From contig SMSL01000006.1 of assembly GCA_007859995.1 (NCBI GenBank), positions 100,806-164,805 on the forward strand: a DNA stretch of 64,000 nt. Reading direction: 5' to 3'. How positions within the stretch are numbered: the first letter of the stretch is position 1; each line of letters begins with the position of its first letter. The position numbers were made by a program, and so were the translations under genes. This DNA comes from Candidatus Brocadiaceae bacterium S225. GTDB lineage: Bacteria > Planctomycetota > Brocadiia > Brocadiales > Scalinduaceae. Shown here piece after piece: positions 1 to 9,019 of this stretch. Below the pieces are notes generated by a model. That model ran no database searches. It was not told the origin of the DNA and saw only the letters and a list, made by a program, of their open reading frames with translations.

Positions 1-810
1 TATAATAATATTCGCCTGTGTCTCTCCAATTTCAGTAACCAGATAACCTCCAGGCCTTAACCAGTCTGCGGCATCTTTGATTATTTTTCTGAAGAAATAT
101 AATCCGTCTTCACCGCCAACCAGTGCTTGCCGTGGTTCATGTTCTTTTACTTCTGGCTCTAATTCATTCCACTCTGATTCACTTATGTATGGAGGATTTG
201 AAACAATAAAATCTATATGTTCTTTTTCAACGCGGTTAAAGAATGCTTCAAAGAAGTCTCCGTGCAGGAGGTGCACTTTGTCAGCAACCCCATGTGCTTG
301 AATATTTTCTTTTGCGAGTGATAAAGCATCCTGTGAGATATCATTTGTATATACTACAACTTTACTCAGGTTTTTAGCCAGAGATACGGCGATGTTGCCT
401 GAGCCGGTACCTATTTCCAGAATGATTATACTCTTGTCTGAAAATTCCTTATCATTTGCTTTGCTCAGGACTGTTTCTACAAGTATTTCCGTTTCAGGTC
501 GCGGAATTAATACCCGTTCATCAACGGTAAACTCGAGTGACATAAACTCTACCCGTCGCGTAATATATTGCAATGGAACATGACTGGCTCTTTTATATAT
601 TAATTCGCTGTAATTGCAGATGTCAGCTTCATCAATAATATTATCCGGATTTGTATAGAGGCAGGCCCTGTCGCACGATAACGCATATGCCAAAAGTGTA
701 TCGGCATCTGTTTCTGGAAATTCAATTTCAGATTTCTTTAATATTGCAATTGCCCATTTCAGACTATTACGAATTGTATTTGCCTTTTTAATATCTCTTA
801 TATTCTTAAT
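1..810 (-). CDS. prmC: Peptide chain release factor N5-glutamine methyltransferase PrmC, C-terminus cut by window edge
   Basis: Reading the minus strand from about 810 to 1 gives one open frame with the PrmC pattern: an N-terminal helical domain ending in LQYITRRVEFMSLEF and LIPRPETE, a SAM-binding ILEIGTGSGNIAVSLAK, and the catalytic NPPY in VSNPPYISESEW. The family methylates the Gln of the GGQ motif in release factors; its target gene prfA lies immediately upstream, 7 bp away, an arrangement common in bacteria. About 270 residues are present of the usual ~280, so only the last few are outside the window. Odd point: after the TAG that closes this frame upstream there is no ATG, GTG or TTG before the conserved N-terminus. 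ATT codons at 808-810 and 790-792 are the best start candidates. Identity is secure; the start is not. Confidence 0.9.
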   Translation of the reverse strand, partial: MKNIRDIKKANTIRNSLKWAIAILKKSEIEFPETDADTLLAYALSCDRACLYTNPDNIIDEADICNYSELIYKRASHVPLQYITRRVEFMSLEFTVDERVLIPRPETEILVETVLSKANDKEFSDKSIIILEIGTGSGNIAVSLAKNLSKVVVYTNDISQDALSLAKENIQAHGVADKVHLLHGDFFEAFFNRVEKEHIDFIVSNPPYISESEWNELEPEVKEHEPRQALVGGEDGLYFFRKIIKDAADWLRPGGYLVTEIGETQANIII

Positions 811-817
811 AAGGGTT

Positions 818-1915
818 TTACAGGGTTTCGGCTAATTCCTTCATTTTTTCCTGCTTTCCGTATTCTGTCATTGCCGCAATCAAATCGTCAATTTCTCCAA
901 GCATTATTTTTTCCAGATTGTATAGATTGAGATTTATCCTGTGGTCAGTTACTCTGTTTTGGGGGAAGTTGTATGTGCGGATCTTTTCACTTCTGTCTCC
1001 GGAACCGATCTGAGAACGTCGTGTATTATCACGTTTGTTTTTGGTCTGCTCCTGATAAAAAGTATAGAGACGGCTTCGAAGTACACGCATTGCTTTCGCA
1101 CGGTTTCTGTGCTGAGATTTTTCATCCATGCACTTGACAACCAGGCCGGTAGGCAAGTGGACAATCCTGATTGCAGAACTGGTTTTGTTGACTTTCTGTC
1201 CTCCTGGTCCGGATGATCGAAACGTGTCAACAGTTATGTCTTTTGGGTCAATATTAACATCAACGTCTTCTACCTCCGGTAAGACAGCGACTGTTGCTGC
1301 CGAGGTATGTATCCTTCCGCTCGTTTCTGTTGAAGGAACTCTCTGCACTCTATGAGTTCCGCTTTCAAAGCATAACTTGCTATAAACCGATGGCCCTTCA
1401 ATGGAAAAGGTTACCTCTTTAAAGCCTCCAATTTCTGTAAGGCTGGAGTCCATCATTTCTATCTTCCATTTTTGTTTTTCCGCATATTTTGAGTACATCT
1501 TAAAAAGATCTGCAGCGAATAGCGCTGCCTCATCGCCGCCTGTTCCAGCACGGATTTCCATTATCGCACTCTTAGTGGCATCACCACTTTCCATATAGAA
1601 ACACCCTTTAACCTCTTCAAAAAGTTCTATTTCTTTCTCTTCAAGGCTGTCCAGTTCATCCCTGGCCATTTCATATAAATCTTTATCGCCACTATTTTCG
1701 GAAATGATTGTACTTGCCTCTTCTTTTTGTTTGAGTGTTTTATCCAGTAGTAGATATTTGGTTACGAATTTTGACAGCTTGCCGTGTTCTTTTACATAAG
1801 AGGTATATCTGGTATTGTCCGCAATAATCTCCGGATCAGATAAATGTTTTTCCAGTTCATTATTACGCTCAAACATCTCCTTCAGCTTCTTTAACAGTTT
1901 GTCGTTAATCTGCAC
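818..1915 (-). CDS. prfA: Peptide chain release factor 1
   Basis: The 365-residue product has the class I release factor layout. The GGQ loop that triggers peptidyl-tRNA hydrolysis is seen in [18 protein letters not shown]. The tripeptide that reads the stop codon is PST in [14 protein letters not shown], the P-x-T form of RF1 (UAA/UAG) rather than the SPF of RF2. Length is normal. The first codons overlap the end of rpmE by 11 bp and prmC follows 7 bp downstream, so rpmE-prfA-prmC is probably one leftward operon. RF1 acts on cytoplasmic ribosomes and is the expected PrmC substrate. Confidence 0.97.
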   Translation of the reverse strand: MQINDKLLKKLKEMFERNNELEKHLSDPEIIADNTRYTSYVKEHGKLSKFVTKYLLLDKTLKQKEEASTIISENSGDKDLYEMARDELDSLEEKEIELFEEVKGCFYMESGDATKSAIMEIRAGTGGDEAALFAADLFKMYSKYAEKQKWKIEMMDSSLTEIGGFKEVTFSIEGPSVYSKLCFESGTHRVQRVPSTETSGRIHTSAATVAVLPEVEDVDVNIDPKDITVDTFRSSGPGGQKVNKTSSAIRIVHLPTGLVVKCMDEKSQHRNRAKAMRVLRSRLYTFYQEQTKNKRDNTRRSQIGSGDRSEKIRTYNFPQNRVTDHRINLNLYNLEKIMLGEIDDLIAAMTEYGKQEKMKELAETL

Positions 1916-2210
1916 TACCGATCTCCGGTTTTTCTTCTACGGCAACAGCCTCCTGGGTATCAGAATTACTACTTTCGACTGAATTACCGGAACCACCTTT
2001 AGCTGAATCTTGAGTCCATTTGAATTTCTGTTTAAATCTTTCAACCCTTCCGGCACTATCAACAAATTTCTGTTTTCCCGTGTAAAAAGGATGGCACTTA
2101 GAACATACTTCGACATGAATTTTGCTTTTTGTTGACCGTGTTACAAAAGATTCGCCACAACCGCAGGTAACAGTTGTCTCCATAATTTCAGGATGTATTT
2201 CTTTTCTCAT
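1905..2210 (-). CDS. rpmE: 50S ribosomal protein L31, zinc-binding type with acidic tail
   Basis: The first ~65 residues are typical L31: MRKEIHPEI, then CGCGESF and [14 protein letters not shown], giving the paired cysteines of the zinc-binding (C+) form. The product is 101 residues, longer than the usual ~70; the extra C-terminal part is Ser/Glu-rich and acidic ([13 protein letters not shown]) and has no clear counterpart in the core fold. The gene opens the leftward rpmE-prfA-prmC group and overlaps prfA by 11 bp. A hairpin lies about 40 bp upstream in its probable leader (2252-2287). Confidence 0.95.
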   Translation of the reverse strand: MRKEIHPEIMETTVTCGCGESFVTRSTKSKIHVEVCSKCHPFYTGKQKFVDSAGRVERFKQKFKWTQDSAKGGSGNSVESSNSDTQEAVAVEEKPEIGSAD

Positions 2211-2251
2211 TTGAGCTTGTCTCCATTAATTAAAATATCTAAAAAATTTAT

Positions 2252-2287
2252 AACACTTAGAATGCCTGTGCAATTCTATAAGTGTTT
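2252..2287 (-). promoter_or_regulatory. Hairpin in the rpmE leader
   Basis: Two arms of about 12 bases (2252-2263 and 2273-2287) can pair with one small bulge around a loop of about 9 bases. On the minus strand the hairpin is followed by TATAAATTTTTT before the rpmE start at 2210. This resembles an intrinsic terminator placed in a leader, which would allow attenuation or autogenous control of L31. Only the dyad and the T-rich tract are seen; the function is inferred. The rest of 2211-2547 is AT-rich divergent promoter space with no gene; it also holds one copy of the GGTTAGGT motif (2364-2392). Confidence 0.35.
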
Positions 2288-2363
2288 ATCTACGGTGGAT
2301 TTAATTAATTTTTCATGATATCAAAGAATATGTATTGTTGCAATGATAAATATTGGAAATATT

Positions 2364-2392
2364 CAGTTGTGTTTGGTTAGGTTTCTGCATAG
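2364..2392 (+). repeat. Dispersed IS-end motif, copy 1
   Basis: This is a degenerate copy of a motif with the core TTTGGTTAGGTTTCTGCATA. The better copies at 19828-19857 and 32688-32717 read TTCGGTTAGGT(C/T)TTTGCGTATG. The copy at 19828 lies just ahead of a transposase relic, so the motif is probably an insertion-sequence end left behind after decay. Confidence 0.4.
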
Positions 2393-2547
2393 TACTTAGC
2401 ACATACTCTTCGCAATTACAGAGTTTCCGTTTTACTCTTTCATCATAATATATTTGACGTATTGTACTGCAAACACATGACTTGTGAAAATTTTTATCTA
2501 TATTTATTTTGCTTAGTTAAAACTATTATGTAAAATGTAATTTTCTC

Positions 2548-4101
2548 GTGGTTGTATCTATAAAAAAGACTGGAGTTAATCTTTTGCTTGATAAAGCTGA
2601 GTTAAGATCACACAATCTGGTGCACATTCTATCAAATATCGGTAGTCCAGATATCCTGTTAATAGGGGATTTTATGCTTGATAAATATGTATGGGGTGAG
2701 GTCAAGCGCATATCACAGGAGGCACCAATACCTGTACTGAATGTAACATCCGAGGAAATAAGGCCTGGTGGTGCAGGAAGTGTTGCGAATAACCTTGCAC
2801 AACTAGGGGCTAATGTCTGTTGTTATGGTGTGATTGGCAATGATGATGAGGGCAGGCGGTTATTAAATAATTTAAATGGTATTGGAGTAGAAACGGACGG
2901 CATTGTACAGGCTTCGGATAGGCCAACGACCGTAAAGGTCAGAATGATGGGCCATCTTCAATCAGCGGGGAAAGGAATTCAACAGCTTTTAAGAATTGAT
3001 TATGAAAAGGTCGATGACATTGAAGATGAGATACAGGATGAAATTATCAGTAAGATAGAGAGCAAGGTTCAACATGTTGACATAATATTGATATCCGATA
3101 TGAATAAGGGTGTTCTGTCCTGCCGTATTCTTGAAACGGTTATCAGATTGGGTAAAGATAATAACGTGCCGGTGATAGTCGATCCGAGGCTTTCAAATGA
3201 TTATACAATTTATAAGGGCGCAACGGCAATTACACCTAACCGTTTCGAAACAAAACTGGCAACCGGGATTAAAATAACAGACGTTAACAGCATGAGATCT
3301 GCTGGAAAGAAGTTGTTGGAAGAGTCTCTCTTTGAGTATGTTATTATAACGGCTGATAAGGATGGAATGTTTTTGTATAGAAATGACGGATCATGTGATC
3401 TAATACCTACTGTGCCTAAAGATGTTTACGATGTCAGTGGCGCAGGAGATATGGTTTTGAGTGTTTTTGGTTTTGTGGTAGGAAGTAAGAGTAGTTTTGA
3501 AGATGCGGCAATGATTGCAAACATTGCCGCCGGGATAGAGGTTGGTAAGATAGGTGCCGTTCCAATTAGTAAGAGTGAGATACTGAGTGAACTTATGGGA
3601 GGGTCAAATCCTCTTTATACAAAAATTAAAGTTTTGGATGAGTTGGAAAAAATACTCAATGATCGCAGAGGACGTAACGAGAGAATTGTGTTCACGAATG
3701 GATGCTTTGACATACTTCATGTCGGTCATATAGAATATCTTAAATTTTCAAGACAACAGGGTGATGTGCTGGTAATTGGCTTAAATACTGACAGGTCTGT
3801 AAGAGAGCAAAAAGGTGAACAGAGGCCTTTTGTTTCTGAAGATGAAAGAGCAAGGTTAATTTCTGCGCTGGAAGACGTAAGCTATGTGATTCTTTTTGAC
3901 GAACTAACACCTGATAAACTAATAAAAAGACTTAAACCGGACGTCCTTGTAAAAGGGGAAGATTGGAAAGAGAAAGGGGTGGTAGGCCGTGAATTCGTTG
4001 AATCTTATGGCGGTAAAGTGATTTTGGCTCCCTTTGTTAAAAACGCTTCAACAACTGATATTGTTACAAGGATTATAGAACGGAATAATAATCTGCGGTA
4101 G
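2548..4101 (+). CDS. hldE: Bifunctional heptose 7-phosphate kinase / heptose 1-phosphate adenylyltransferase
   Basis: The 517-residue protein fuses the two HldE domains. Residues ~37-350 are a PfkB/ribokinase-type kinase (IGDFMLDKYVWGEV, RPGGAGSVANNLAQLGA, and the catalytic GAGD in VSGAGDMVLSVFG). Residues ~365-517 are a cytidylyltransferase-type domain with FTNGCFDILHVGHIEYLK (the HxGH motif) and KPDVLVKGEDW. It makes ADP-heptose for the LPS inner core and is followed 68 bp later by gmhA, which supplies its substrate. The GTG at 2548 gives a long leader. A TTG at 2584 has GGAG 8 bases upstream and may be the true start. Confidence 0.95.
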   Translation: MVVSIKKTGVNLLLDKAELRSHNLVHILSNIGSPDILLIGDFMLDKYVWGEVKRISQEAPIPVLNVTSEEIRPGGAGSVANNLAQLGANVCCYGVIGNDDEGRRLLNNLNGIGVETDGIVQASDRPTTVKVRMMGHLQSAGKGIQQLLRIDYEKVDDIEDEIQDEIISKIESKVQHVDIILISDMNKGVLSCRILETVIRLGKDNNVPVIVDPRLSNDYTIYKGATAITPNRFETKLATGIKITDVNSMRSAGKKLLEESLFEYVIITADKDGMFLYRNDGSCDLIPTVPKDVYDVSGAGDMVLSVFGFVVGSKSSFEDAAMIANIAAGIEVGKIGAVPISKSEILSELMGGSNPLYTKIKVLDELEKILNDRRGRNERIVFTNGCFDILHVGHIEYLKFSRQQGDVLVIGLNTDRSVREQKGEQRPFVSEDERARLISALEDVSYVILFDELTPDKLIKRLKPDVLVKGEDWKEKGVVGREFVESYGGKVILAPFVKNASTTDIVTRIIERNNNLR

Positions 4102-4169
4102 ATAGTCCATCGAGAGTATATTCATTATTAAAATGCATGGGAATAGCAAACAAAGCGCGTTAAATATAT

Positions 4170-4739
4170 ATGAAAAAAGAAATTGAATCATCCTTGAATG
4201 AGAGCATAAACATTAAGACTGAACTCCTTTCGAATAGCGTAGAAACAGTTGCTCAAATTGCAAATATATTAATAGAAGCATTCCAGGCAGGTCACTCGCT
4301 GTTCCTTATGGGAAATGGTGGAAGCGCCGCAGATGCACAACATATTTCCGGAGAACTTGTTGGCAGATTTAAAAAAAATAGAAAACCATTGCCCGCGCTC
4401 GCACTAACCACAGATACCTCTGTGCTGACAGCAATTGCTAATGATTTTGGATATGATCACTGTTTTGAGAGACAGGTAGATGCATTTGTTAAGGACGGTG
4501 ATATTGTCATTGGCTTAAGTACAAGCGGCAATTCATCAAGTATCATAAATGCTGCTCTAGTAGCGAAAGGAAAGGGTGCAAGGACTATTGCCTTTACCGG
4601 TAAAGATGGCGGCAGGCTTAAAGATCACGTTGATGTATGCCTGGAAATTCCTTCAACAGATACGGCGCGCATACAGGAATGCCATATAACAATCGGCCAT
4701 ATTCTTTGTTCAATAATAGAAAAAGAATTATTCAAGTAA
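4170..4739 (+). CDS. gmhA: Sedoheptulose 7-phosphate isomerase
   Basis: The 189-residue protein is a SIS-domain isomerase with the GmhA signature MGNGGSAADAQHISGELVGR near residue 48, followed by LALTTDTSVLTAIANDFGYD and GLSTSGNSSSIINA, which bind the sugar phosphate. It converts sedoheptulose 7-phosphate to heptose 7-phosphate, the first step toward ADP-heptose, so it works with the preceding hldE. Length is normal. The pair implies a heptose-containing LPS and hence an outer membrane. Confidence 0.95.
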   Translation: MKKEIESSLNESINIKTELLSNSVETVAQIANILIEAFQAGHSLFLMGNGGSAADAQHISGELVGRFKKNRKPLPALALTTDTSVLTAIANDFGYDHCFERQVDAFVKDGDIVIGLSTSGNSSSIINAALVAKGKGARTIAFTGKDGGRLKDHVDVCLEIPSTDTARIQECHITIGHILCSIIEKELFK

Positions 4740-4780
4740 TTTTTGCGATAACACATGTTAGGTGATTGGGGGGGTACTGG

Positions 4781-5620
4781 ATGGCAAAGGCAGATAAGAT
4801 GTATATTCGGTTCTGGGGTGCAAGAGGTAGTATAAGTACACCGGGAAAAGAGACCGTTAAATATGGTGGAAATACAGCGTGTATTGAAATCAGATGTGGT
4901 AAAGAAATATTCATCCTCGATGCCGGTAGTGGTATCAGGGAATTGGGCAACAAAATATTAACGGAAAAGCCTCAGCACATTAACATCCTGTTTTCCCATT
5001 TTCATTGGGATCATATACAAGGATTCCCGTTCTTTGCTCCGGTATTTAATAGTAAATATTCAATTACCCTGATTGGCGAAAGAAAAATGAATTTTACTCT
5101 GGAGCAGCTGTTTACTGCACAATTGATGTTTCCGTATTTCCCACTGTCATTGTCAGAATTGAATGCAAAAATAGGCTTTCATGAAATAACAAAAATCGAC
5201 AGTATAAAAATAAATAACGTAACAATTAAACTTGCGCGTCTGCACCACCCCGGGGGTTGTATCGGGTATAGGATTGAATACGGTGGTAAGTCCTTTGTTT
5301 ATGCTACGGATACTGAACATTTCAGTTGTGTGGACAAATCATTACTCAAACTGGCTTTAAATGCGGATGTTCTTGTTTATGATTGTGATTATACCGATGA
5401 TGAGTATTCCGGCGAAATAGGGCCTCCAAGGACAGGTTGGGGGCATTCTACCTGGTCGCATGGGGTCAAAGTCGCGAAAGCTGCTAAAGTAAAAAAATTT
5501 ATTTTGTTTCACCACGATCCGTCGCATGATGACAAGTTCATTGATAAGCTTGAGAGAGATGCAAAAAAAGAATTTAAGGAATCATATGCTGCGTATGAAG
5601 GTATGGAGTTAAACCTTTAA
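4781..5620 (+). CDS. MBL-fold metal-dependent hydrolase
   Basis: A metallo-beta-lactamase fold is shown by IRFWGARGSISTPG at the N-terminus, LDAGSGIREL, and the metal-binding HxHxDH in SHFHWDHIQGFPFF. Later ligands are ARLHHPGGCIGYRI, YATDTEH and FHHDPSHDD. Family members of this type include phosphodiesterase-like and RNase Z-like enzymes; the substrate cannot be told here. The ATG at 4781 is preferred over an in-frame TTG at 4766, which sits inside a run of seven G that serves as ribosome-binding region. It lies 41 bp after gmhA, so it may be the last gene of the heptose operon. Confidence 0.85.
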   Translation: MAKADKMYIRFWGARGSISTPGKETVKYGGNTACIEIRCGKEIFILDAGSGIRELGNKILTEKPQHINILFSHFHWDHIQGFPFFAPVFNSKYSITLIGERKMNFTLEQLFTAQLMFPYFPLSLSELNAKIGFHEITKIDSIKINNVTIKLARLHHPGGCIGYRIEYGGKSFVYATDTEHFSCVDKSLLKLALNADVLVYDCDYTDDEYSGEIGPPRTGWGHSTWSHGVKVAKAAKVKKFILFHHDPSHDDKFIDKLERDAKKEFKESYAAYEGMELNL

Positions 5621-5692
5621 AAACAGATGAAAATCATGTCCTCTGAATTATTCAAATATTACGTTCCGGATGTAATACTGCGGCCAAATGAT

Positions 5693-6010
5693 TTATTTCG
5701 TCTCTTCATTGAGCCAGGATAGATACTTTCTGGAGCCATCTATTATTGGCATGGCAATAATTTCCGGTACATCATAGCTGTGTAGCTTCTCAACTCTTTT
5801 TACAATTTGTTTAAAAAGTTTTTGCCTGGATTTCAGTATCATCAATACTTCTTTGTCATCACATACCTTTCCTTGCCAGCTATAAATTGAACGAATGGGA
5901 GAAATAATGTTAGAGCATGCCACTAATTTTTCTTCAACCAGGGCGCGTCCTATCTTTTTTGCTTCACTTATTGAACCGGCGGTAATATAAATTACTATAT
6001 GGTTTGGCAT
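5693..6010 (-). CDS. cutA: Divalent cation tolerance protein CutA
   Basis: The 105-residue product matches CutA along its whole length: VIYITAGSISEAKKIGRALVEEKLVACSNI, SIYSWQGKVCDDKEVLMILKSR and LHSYDVPEIIAMPI. CutA is a small trimeric cytoplasmic protein linked genetically to copper and other divalent metals; its biochemical role is still debated. It faces bioF across a 94-bp divergent region that contains TTGACA at 6071 but no well-spaced -10 box. Confidence 0.95.
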   Translation of the reverse strand: MPNHIVIYITAGSISEAKKIGRALVEEKLVACSNIISPIRSIYSWQGKVCDDKEVLMILKSRQKLFKQIVKRVEKLHSYDVPEIIAMPIIDGSRKYLSWLNEETK

Positions 6011-6104
6011 TTTTGATATTCAGATTATCTGTTACTGAAGGCTTTTATCAGTATACCAGATTAATTAATATTGACAATACGATTTCGCCATTGAGCTATA
6101 AGAA

Positions 6105-7262
6105 ATGAAATATATATCAGACGAACTAATCAAAATCAGGGAATCAGGTCTTTACAGGGATCTGACAGTGGTAGGAAATGCGCAGGATTCTCATATAGAA
6201 ATAGAAGGCAAACCATTTCTCTCTTTTTGTTCAAATAATTATCTTGGTCTTGCAAACCATCCATCTGTTGTTAAAGCTGTTAAAGATGCAGTAGGAAAGT
6301 ATGGGTGGGGGGCCGGTGCGTCAAGACTGGTATCCGGGAACATGACATTGCATGAAGTACTTGAAGGCGCAATTTCAAGATTCAAGGGAAAGGAAGCGGC
6401 CATTGTCTTTCCCACAGGATATATGGCGAATTTAGGTGCCATCACATCATTGGTATCCAACGGTGACCTGGTTATTTGTGATAAACTAAACCATGCCAGT
6501 ATTATAGATGGATGTAGATTGTCAGGGGCAGACTTCAGGGTTTATGCACATTGCAATATGGAGAAACTTGAAAACATACTTAAAAAAGCTTCAAAGTATA
6601 ATCGTAAGCTGATTGTTACTGATTCAGTATTCAGTATGGATGGAGATCTGGCGCCTCTTCCGGATATTGTACGTGTCGCTACAGAATATAATGCTCTGAT
6701 AATGGTGGACGAGGCACATGGTACCGGCGTTTTTGGTAAAAATGGCAGAGGGGTTGTTGAACATTTCAATTTGAATAAAGAGATAGATGTTATTATGGGT
6801 ACTTTGAGTAAAGCCATTGGAAGTCTGGGTGGTTATGTCTCCGGTGACATCGATTTGATTAGTTATCTGAGAAACAAGGCAAGGTCTTTCATGTATACAA
6901 CAGCGCTTCCACCTGCCGTATGCGCTGCGTCTATTGCAGGTATAAACTTAATACAGGGGGATCATTCGATGCGAGAGTCACTCTGGTATAACGTTCGTTT
7001 TATAAAAGACAAACTGAGATCGCTGAACATTAACATGATATCGTCAGAAAGTCAGATTATTCCGATATTGATAGGGGATGCACAAAAGGCAGTTGAAATT
7101 TCAAAGTTGCTTTATGAGAGAGGTGTCTTGATCCCTGCCATTCGTCCGCCGACCGTTCCCGCCAATTCCAGCCGTCTTAGAATGACGGTTATGTCATCAC
7201 ATACGCAAGGTGATTTAGAATGTTTAATTGAAGCTCTCAGCGAAAGTTTGGTTAGCAGATGA
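6105..7262 (+). CDS. bioF: 8-amino-7-oxononanoate synthase (BioF-type alpha-oxoamine synthase)
   Basis: The 385-residue protein is a PLP-dependent alpha-oxoamine synthase. It has FCSNNYLGLANHPSV, WGAGASRLVSGNMTLHEVLE, DKLNHASIIDGCRLSGA, MVDEAHGTGVFG and the PLP lysine in IMGTLSKAIGSLGGYV. BioF condenses pimeloyl-thioester with alanine in biotin synthesis. The close relative Kbl (glycine C-acetyltransferase) cannot be fully excluded, but the overall motifs fit BioF better. No other biotin gene is adjacent; mobile-element debris begins about 110 bp downstream. Confidence 0.85.
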   Translation: MKYISDELIKIRESGLYRDLTVVGNAQDSHIEIEGKPFLSFCSNNYLGLANHPSVVKAVKDAVGKYGWGAGASRLVSGNMTLHEVLEGAISRFKGKEAAIVFPTGYMANLGAITSLVSNGDLVICDKLNHASIIDGCRLSGADFRVYAHCNMEKLENILKKASKYNRKLIVTDSVFSMDGDLAPLPDIVRVATEYNALIMVDEAHGTGVFGKNGRGVVEHFNLNKEIDVIMGTLSKAIGSLGGYVSGDIDLISYLRNKARSFMYTTALPPAVCAASIAGINLIQGDHSMRESLWYNVRFIKDKLRSLNINMISSESQIIPILIGDAQKAVEISKLLYERGVLIPAIRPPTVPANSSRLRMTVMSSHTQGDLECLIEALSESLVSR

Positions 7263-7372
7263 AGGAACGGGAACAATCGTGAAGTTCATAACAAAGATGA
7301 ATTGTGGCCACAAGCGCAAGCATTTTAAGCTTTCCTCGCCAAGGCACGCCTCTGGATGCAAGGGCGGTATTG

Positions 7373-7592
7373 GACGGGCCGACACATGATGGAGAGACAT
7401 ATTTTCCGTATGTAGAACAAGTATTGAATACGTATCGATGATTAAAGAGTCGGTTAAAAGAGCATTGTATGATAGTGCGTGTGATAGCAAGGATTTGAAA
7501 GATAAGTTTATTGACAAACTTGGATTAAAAGCAATAATGTAACGTCGCCCTTCGGTTGAAAGGGTGATAAAACGATTGAAGTGTGATTTTTT
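7373..7592 (+). pseudogene. Transposase relic, DDE type, copy 1
   Basis: Broken frames read DGPTHDGETYFPYVEQVLNT, then after a stop and frame change MIKESVKRALYDSACDSKDL, a stop, and RRPSVERVIKRLKCD. The last block and the DNA at 7527-7590 nearly match 20537-20594 in the second relic, which reads TRLPSVERMIKRLKWD, so both come from one IS family. At least two in-frame stops and a frameshift make it non-functional. The sequence between bioF and this point (7263-7372) encodes nothing convincing. Confidence 0.7.
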
Positions 7593-7675
7593 TCTGTTTT
7601 CTTGGCATCATTTTGAAATATTATGCAAATTTTTTTGCATTGAACGCTTTTTTTTTGAGTTTATGCGGAGGCTCT

Positions 7676-7825
7676 ATGGTTCGGCCTGTAAAAATCAGTG
7701 TTAAAGCAGTGATACCCGCCCAACAAACTGACGGGCAGGCGATCACTGTACTCCAAAAAAGAAGATTTGTTTTTGCATTTGAAAATTATCGTTCCCAGGT
7801 GGATAAATGGAAGCATGGTGCTTAA
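7676..7825 (+). CDS. Possible small protein of 49 residues
   Basis: An ATG at 7676 lies 5 bases after GGAGG, an unusually good ribosome-binding site for this window. The predicted peptide begins MVRPVKISVKAVIPAQQ and ends VDKWKHGA; it has no signal peptide, cysteine pair or recognisable domain. It sits between a transposase relic and a gene-free stretch, so it could equally be an IS or gene fragment. The rest of 7826-8145 shows no coding signal, only AT-rich presumed promoter sequence for the next gene. Confidence 0.25.
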   Translation: MVRPVKISVKAVIPAQQTDGQAITVLQKRRFVFAFENYRSQVDKWKHGA

Positions 7826-8145
7826 CATACAATGCCACAACTACTTACAGTTGCTGGCCGGAATATCACATCTTCATAGACTATACGAGCAATAGCTGTC
7901 TTCATAACTTTATGCCCATAAATCCAGCTCCTGTTTACAATTAGATTAAAATTCACCATAAATTTTATGAAAAAAGTATTGACAAATTGTTTCCTTCTTG
8001 CTAACCTCCGTTTCGTATAAGTATTATATATATAATTGTTGATCAATAAGTCTTAGTCGTCACGGTATTATTTGACGTGCTGTGCGGTATTTTAATAGGA
8101 AAGATTTTATCTCTTAAAATTATTTGATGGAAGGGGGAATATTTG

Positions 8146-8661
8146 ATGTTAAGAAGATCATATGTTTTTCGGTTGGTAATTGTGTGTGCCTTAGGCATGT
8201 TGCCGTTTTTAGGTCACTCAGGTAGCGTGTTTGCAGCAAATGTTGGAATAATTCAGGGAAAGGTGACTGGGCAGAGGACTAATGCTGCGGTGAGAGGTGT
8301 AGATATACAGATTACAGATTTACAGGGTAAGGTAGTAAAAAATGTCAAGAGTCGGCAAGATGGTACATTCACTGTATCGCAGGTACCAACAGGCCAATAT
8401 AACGTAAAAGCTGGTGATGCACCGGCAAAGAGTATACAGATTGCGATGTCGCCACCGGTTACGCAGGTAGATTTTCAGGTGCCGGAAAAGGGTTACACCG
8501 TATTTGCCGGTACGGGAATGAGTGCGGGGATGCTGGCTATCGTGGGTGTGTCTGCTGCTGCCGCTATTGCTGGAATTGTAATTGCGGTCGATGCCAAAGA
8601 TGATGCTGATGACAATGAAGACGAGATAGATGATTTACGCAGACAATTAGCATCACCTTGA
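8146..8661 (+). CDS. Exported protein with carboxypeptidase-regulatory-like (beta-sandwich) domain
   Basis: The ATG at 8146 is preceded by GGAAGGGGG, a strong ribosome-binding site. The 171-residue product has a signal peptide (residues ~1-28, cleavage near FAAN). A small beta-sandwich follows with the CarboxypepD_reg pattern GIIQGKVTGQRTNAAVRGVDI and DGTFTVSQVPTGQYNVKAG. Then come a Gly/Ala-rich membrane segment (AGMLAIVGVSAAAAIAGIVI) and an acidic tail DAKDDADDNEDEIDDL. Such domains act as extracytoplasmic binding or stabilising modules; no enzymatic function is visible. A clear terminator follows, so it is probably a monocistronic transcript at the edge of the envelope region. Confidence 0.65.
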   Translation: MLRRSYVFRLVIVCALGMLPFLGHSGSVFAANVGIIQGKVTGQRTNAAVRGVDIQITDLQGKVVKNVKSRQDGTFTVSQVPTGQYNVKAGDAPAKSIQIAMSPPVTQVDFQVPEKGYTVFAGTGMSAGMLAIVGVSAAAAIAGIVIAVDAKDDADDNEDEIDDLRRQLASP

Positions 8662-8718
8662 ATATGTTACTTTGTTTTTGTGAGTAGTTATGGTGGTTTG
8701 AATTAAGTGTGGTTTATG

Positions 8719-8761
8719 TAGCCTGTCTGTAAGATAAATATACAGACAGGCTATTTTTTTT
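8719..8761 (+). terminator. Intrinsic terminator
   Basis: A perfect 13-bp stem (8719-8731 TAGCCTGTCTGTA paired with 8741-8753) encloses a 9-base loop and is followed by seven or more T. It ends the transcript of the small exported protein. Confidence 0.9.
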
Positions 8762-8765
8762 AAAT

Positions 8766-8905
8766 ACCTAAATTGAACAATTTTATTTCCTATACTGTAG
8801 TGGCCGCCTGGGTGGGTGTTCGTTCTCACCCGATGGGTGCAATATGGGTTTCACGTAAGTTGCGCAACCTTATAGGATGCGGCTGCTTAAATCGCTCGAT
8901 TTAGG
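8766..8905 (+). repeat. MITE family 1, copy A
   Basis: A ~140-bp element is bounded by inverted ends: CCTAAATTGAACAATTTTA at the left and a matching end finishing CGATTTAGG at the right. Its interior (GTAGTGGCCGCC..., CGATGGGTGCA, TTTCACGTAAGTT, GCGGCT) matches the copies at 14298 and 28729. It encodes no protein. The remaining intergenic sequence to 9019 shows nothing else. Confidence 0.75.
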
Positions 8906-9019
8906 AAATGGTAGTTTTTATTTTGTGATATTGGTTTTTGATGATTTGGAGTTTAGATTTCTCAAATGTTCTGTGTCTGGTGAACGTGATGAGTAGGTTA
9001 ACTTTAAGGGTAAAAGGCT

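Noticed and set aside
949..1355. Overlapping frames on both strands inside prfA
   Set aside because: prfA is continuous and fully conserved here; the others have no motif.
6071..6102. TTGACA with TATAAG upstream of bioF as a promoter
   Set aside because: Spacing is about 20 bases and the -10 box would touch the start codon; not convincing.
7822..8046. 74-codon minus-strand frame before the first exported protein
   Set aside because: AT-rich chance frame overlapping the likely promoter region, without a start signal or motif.
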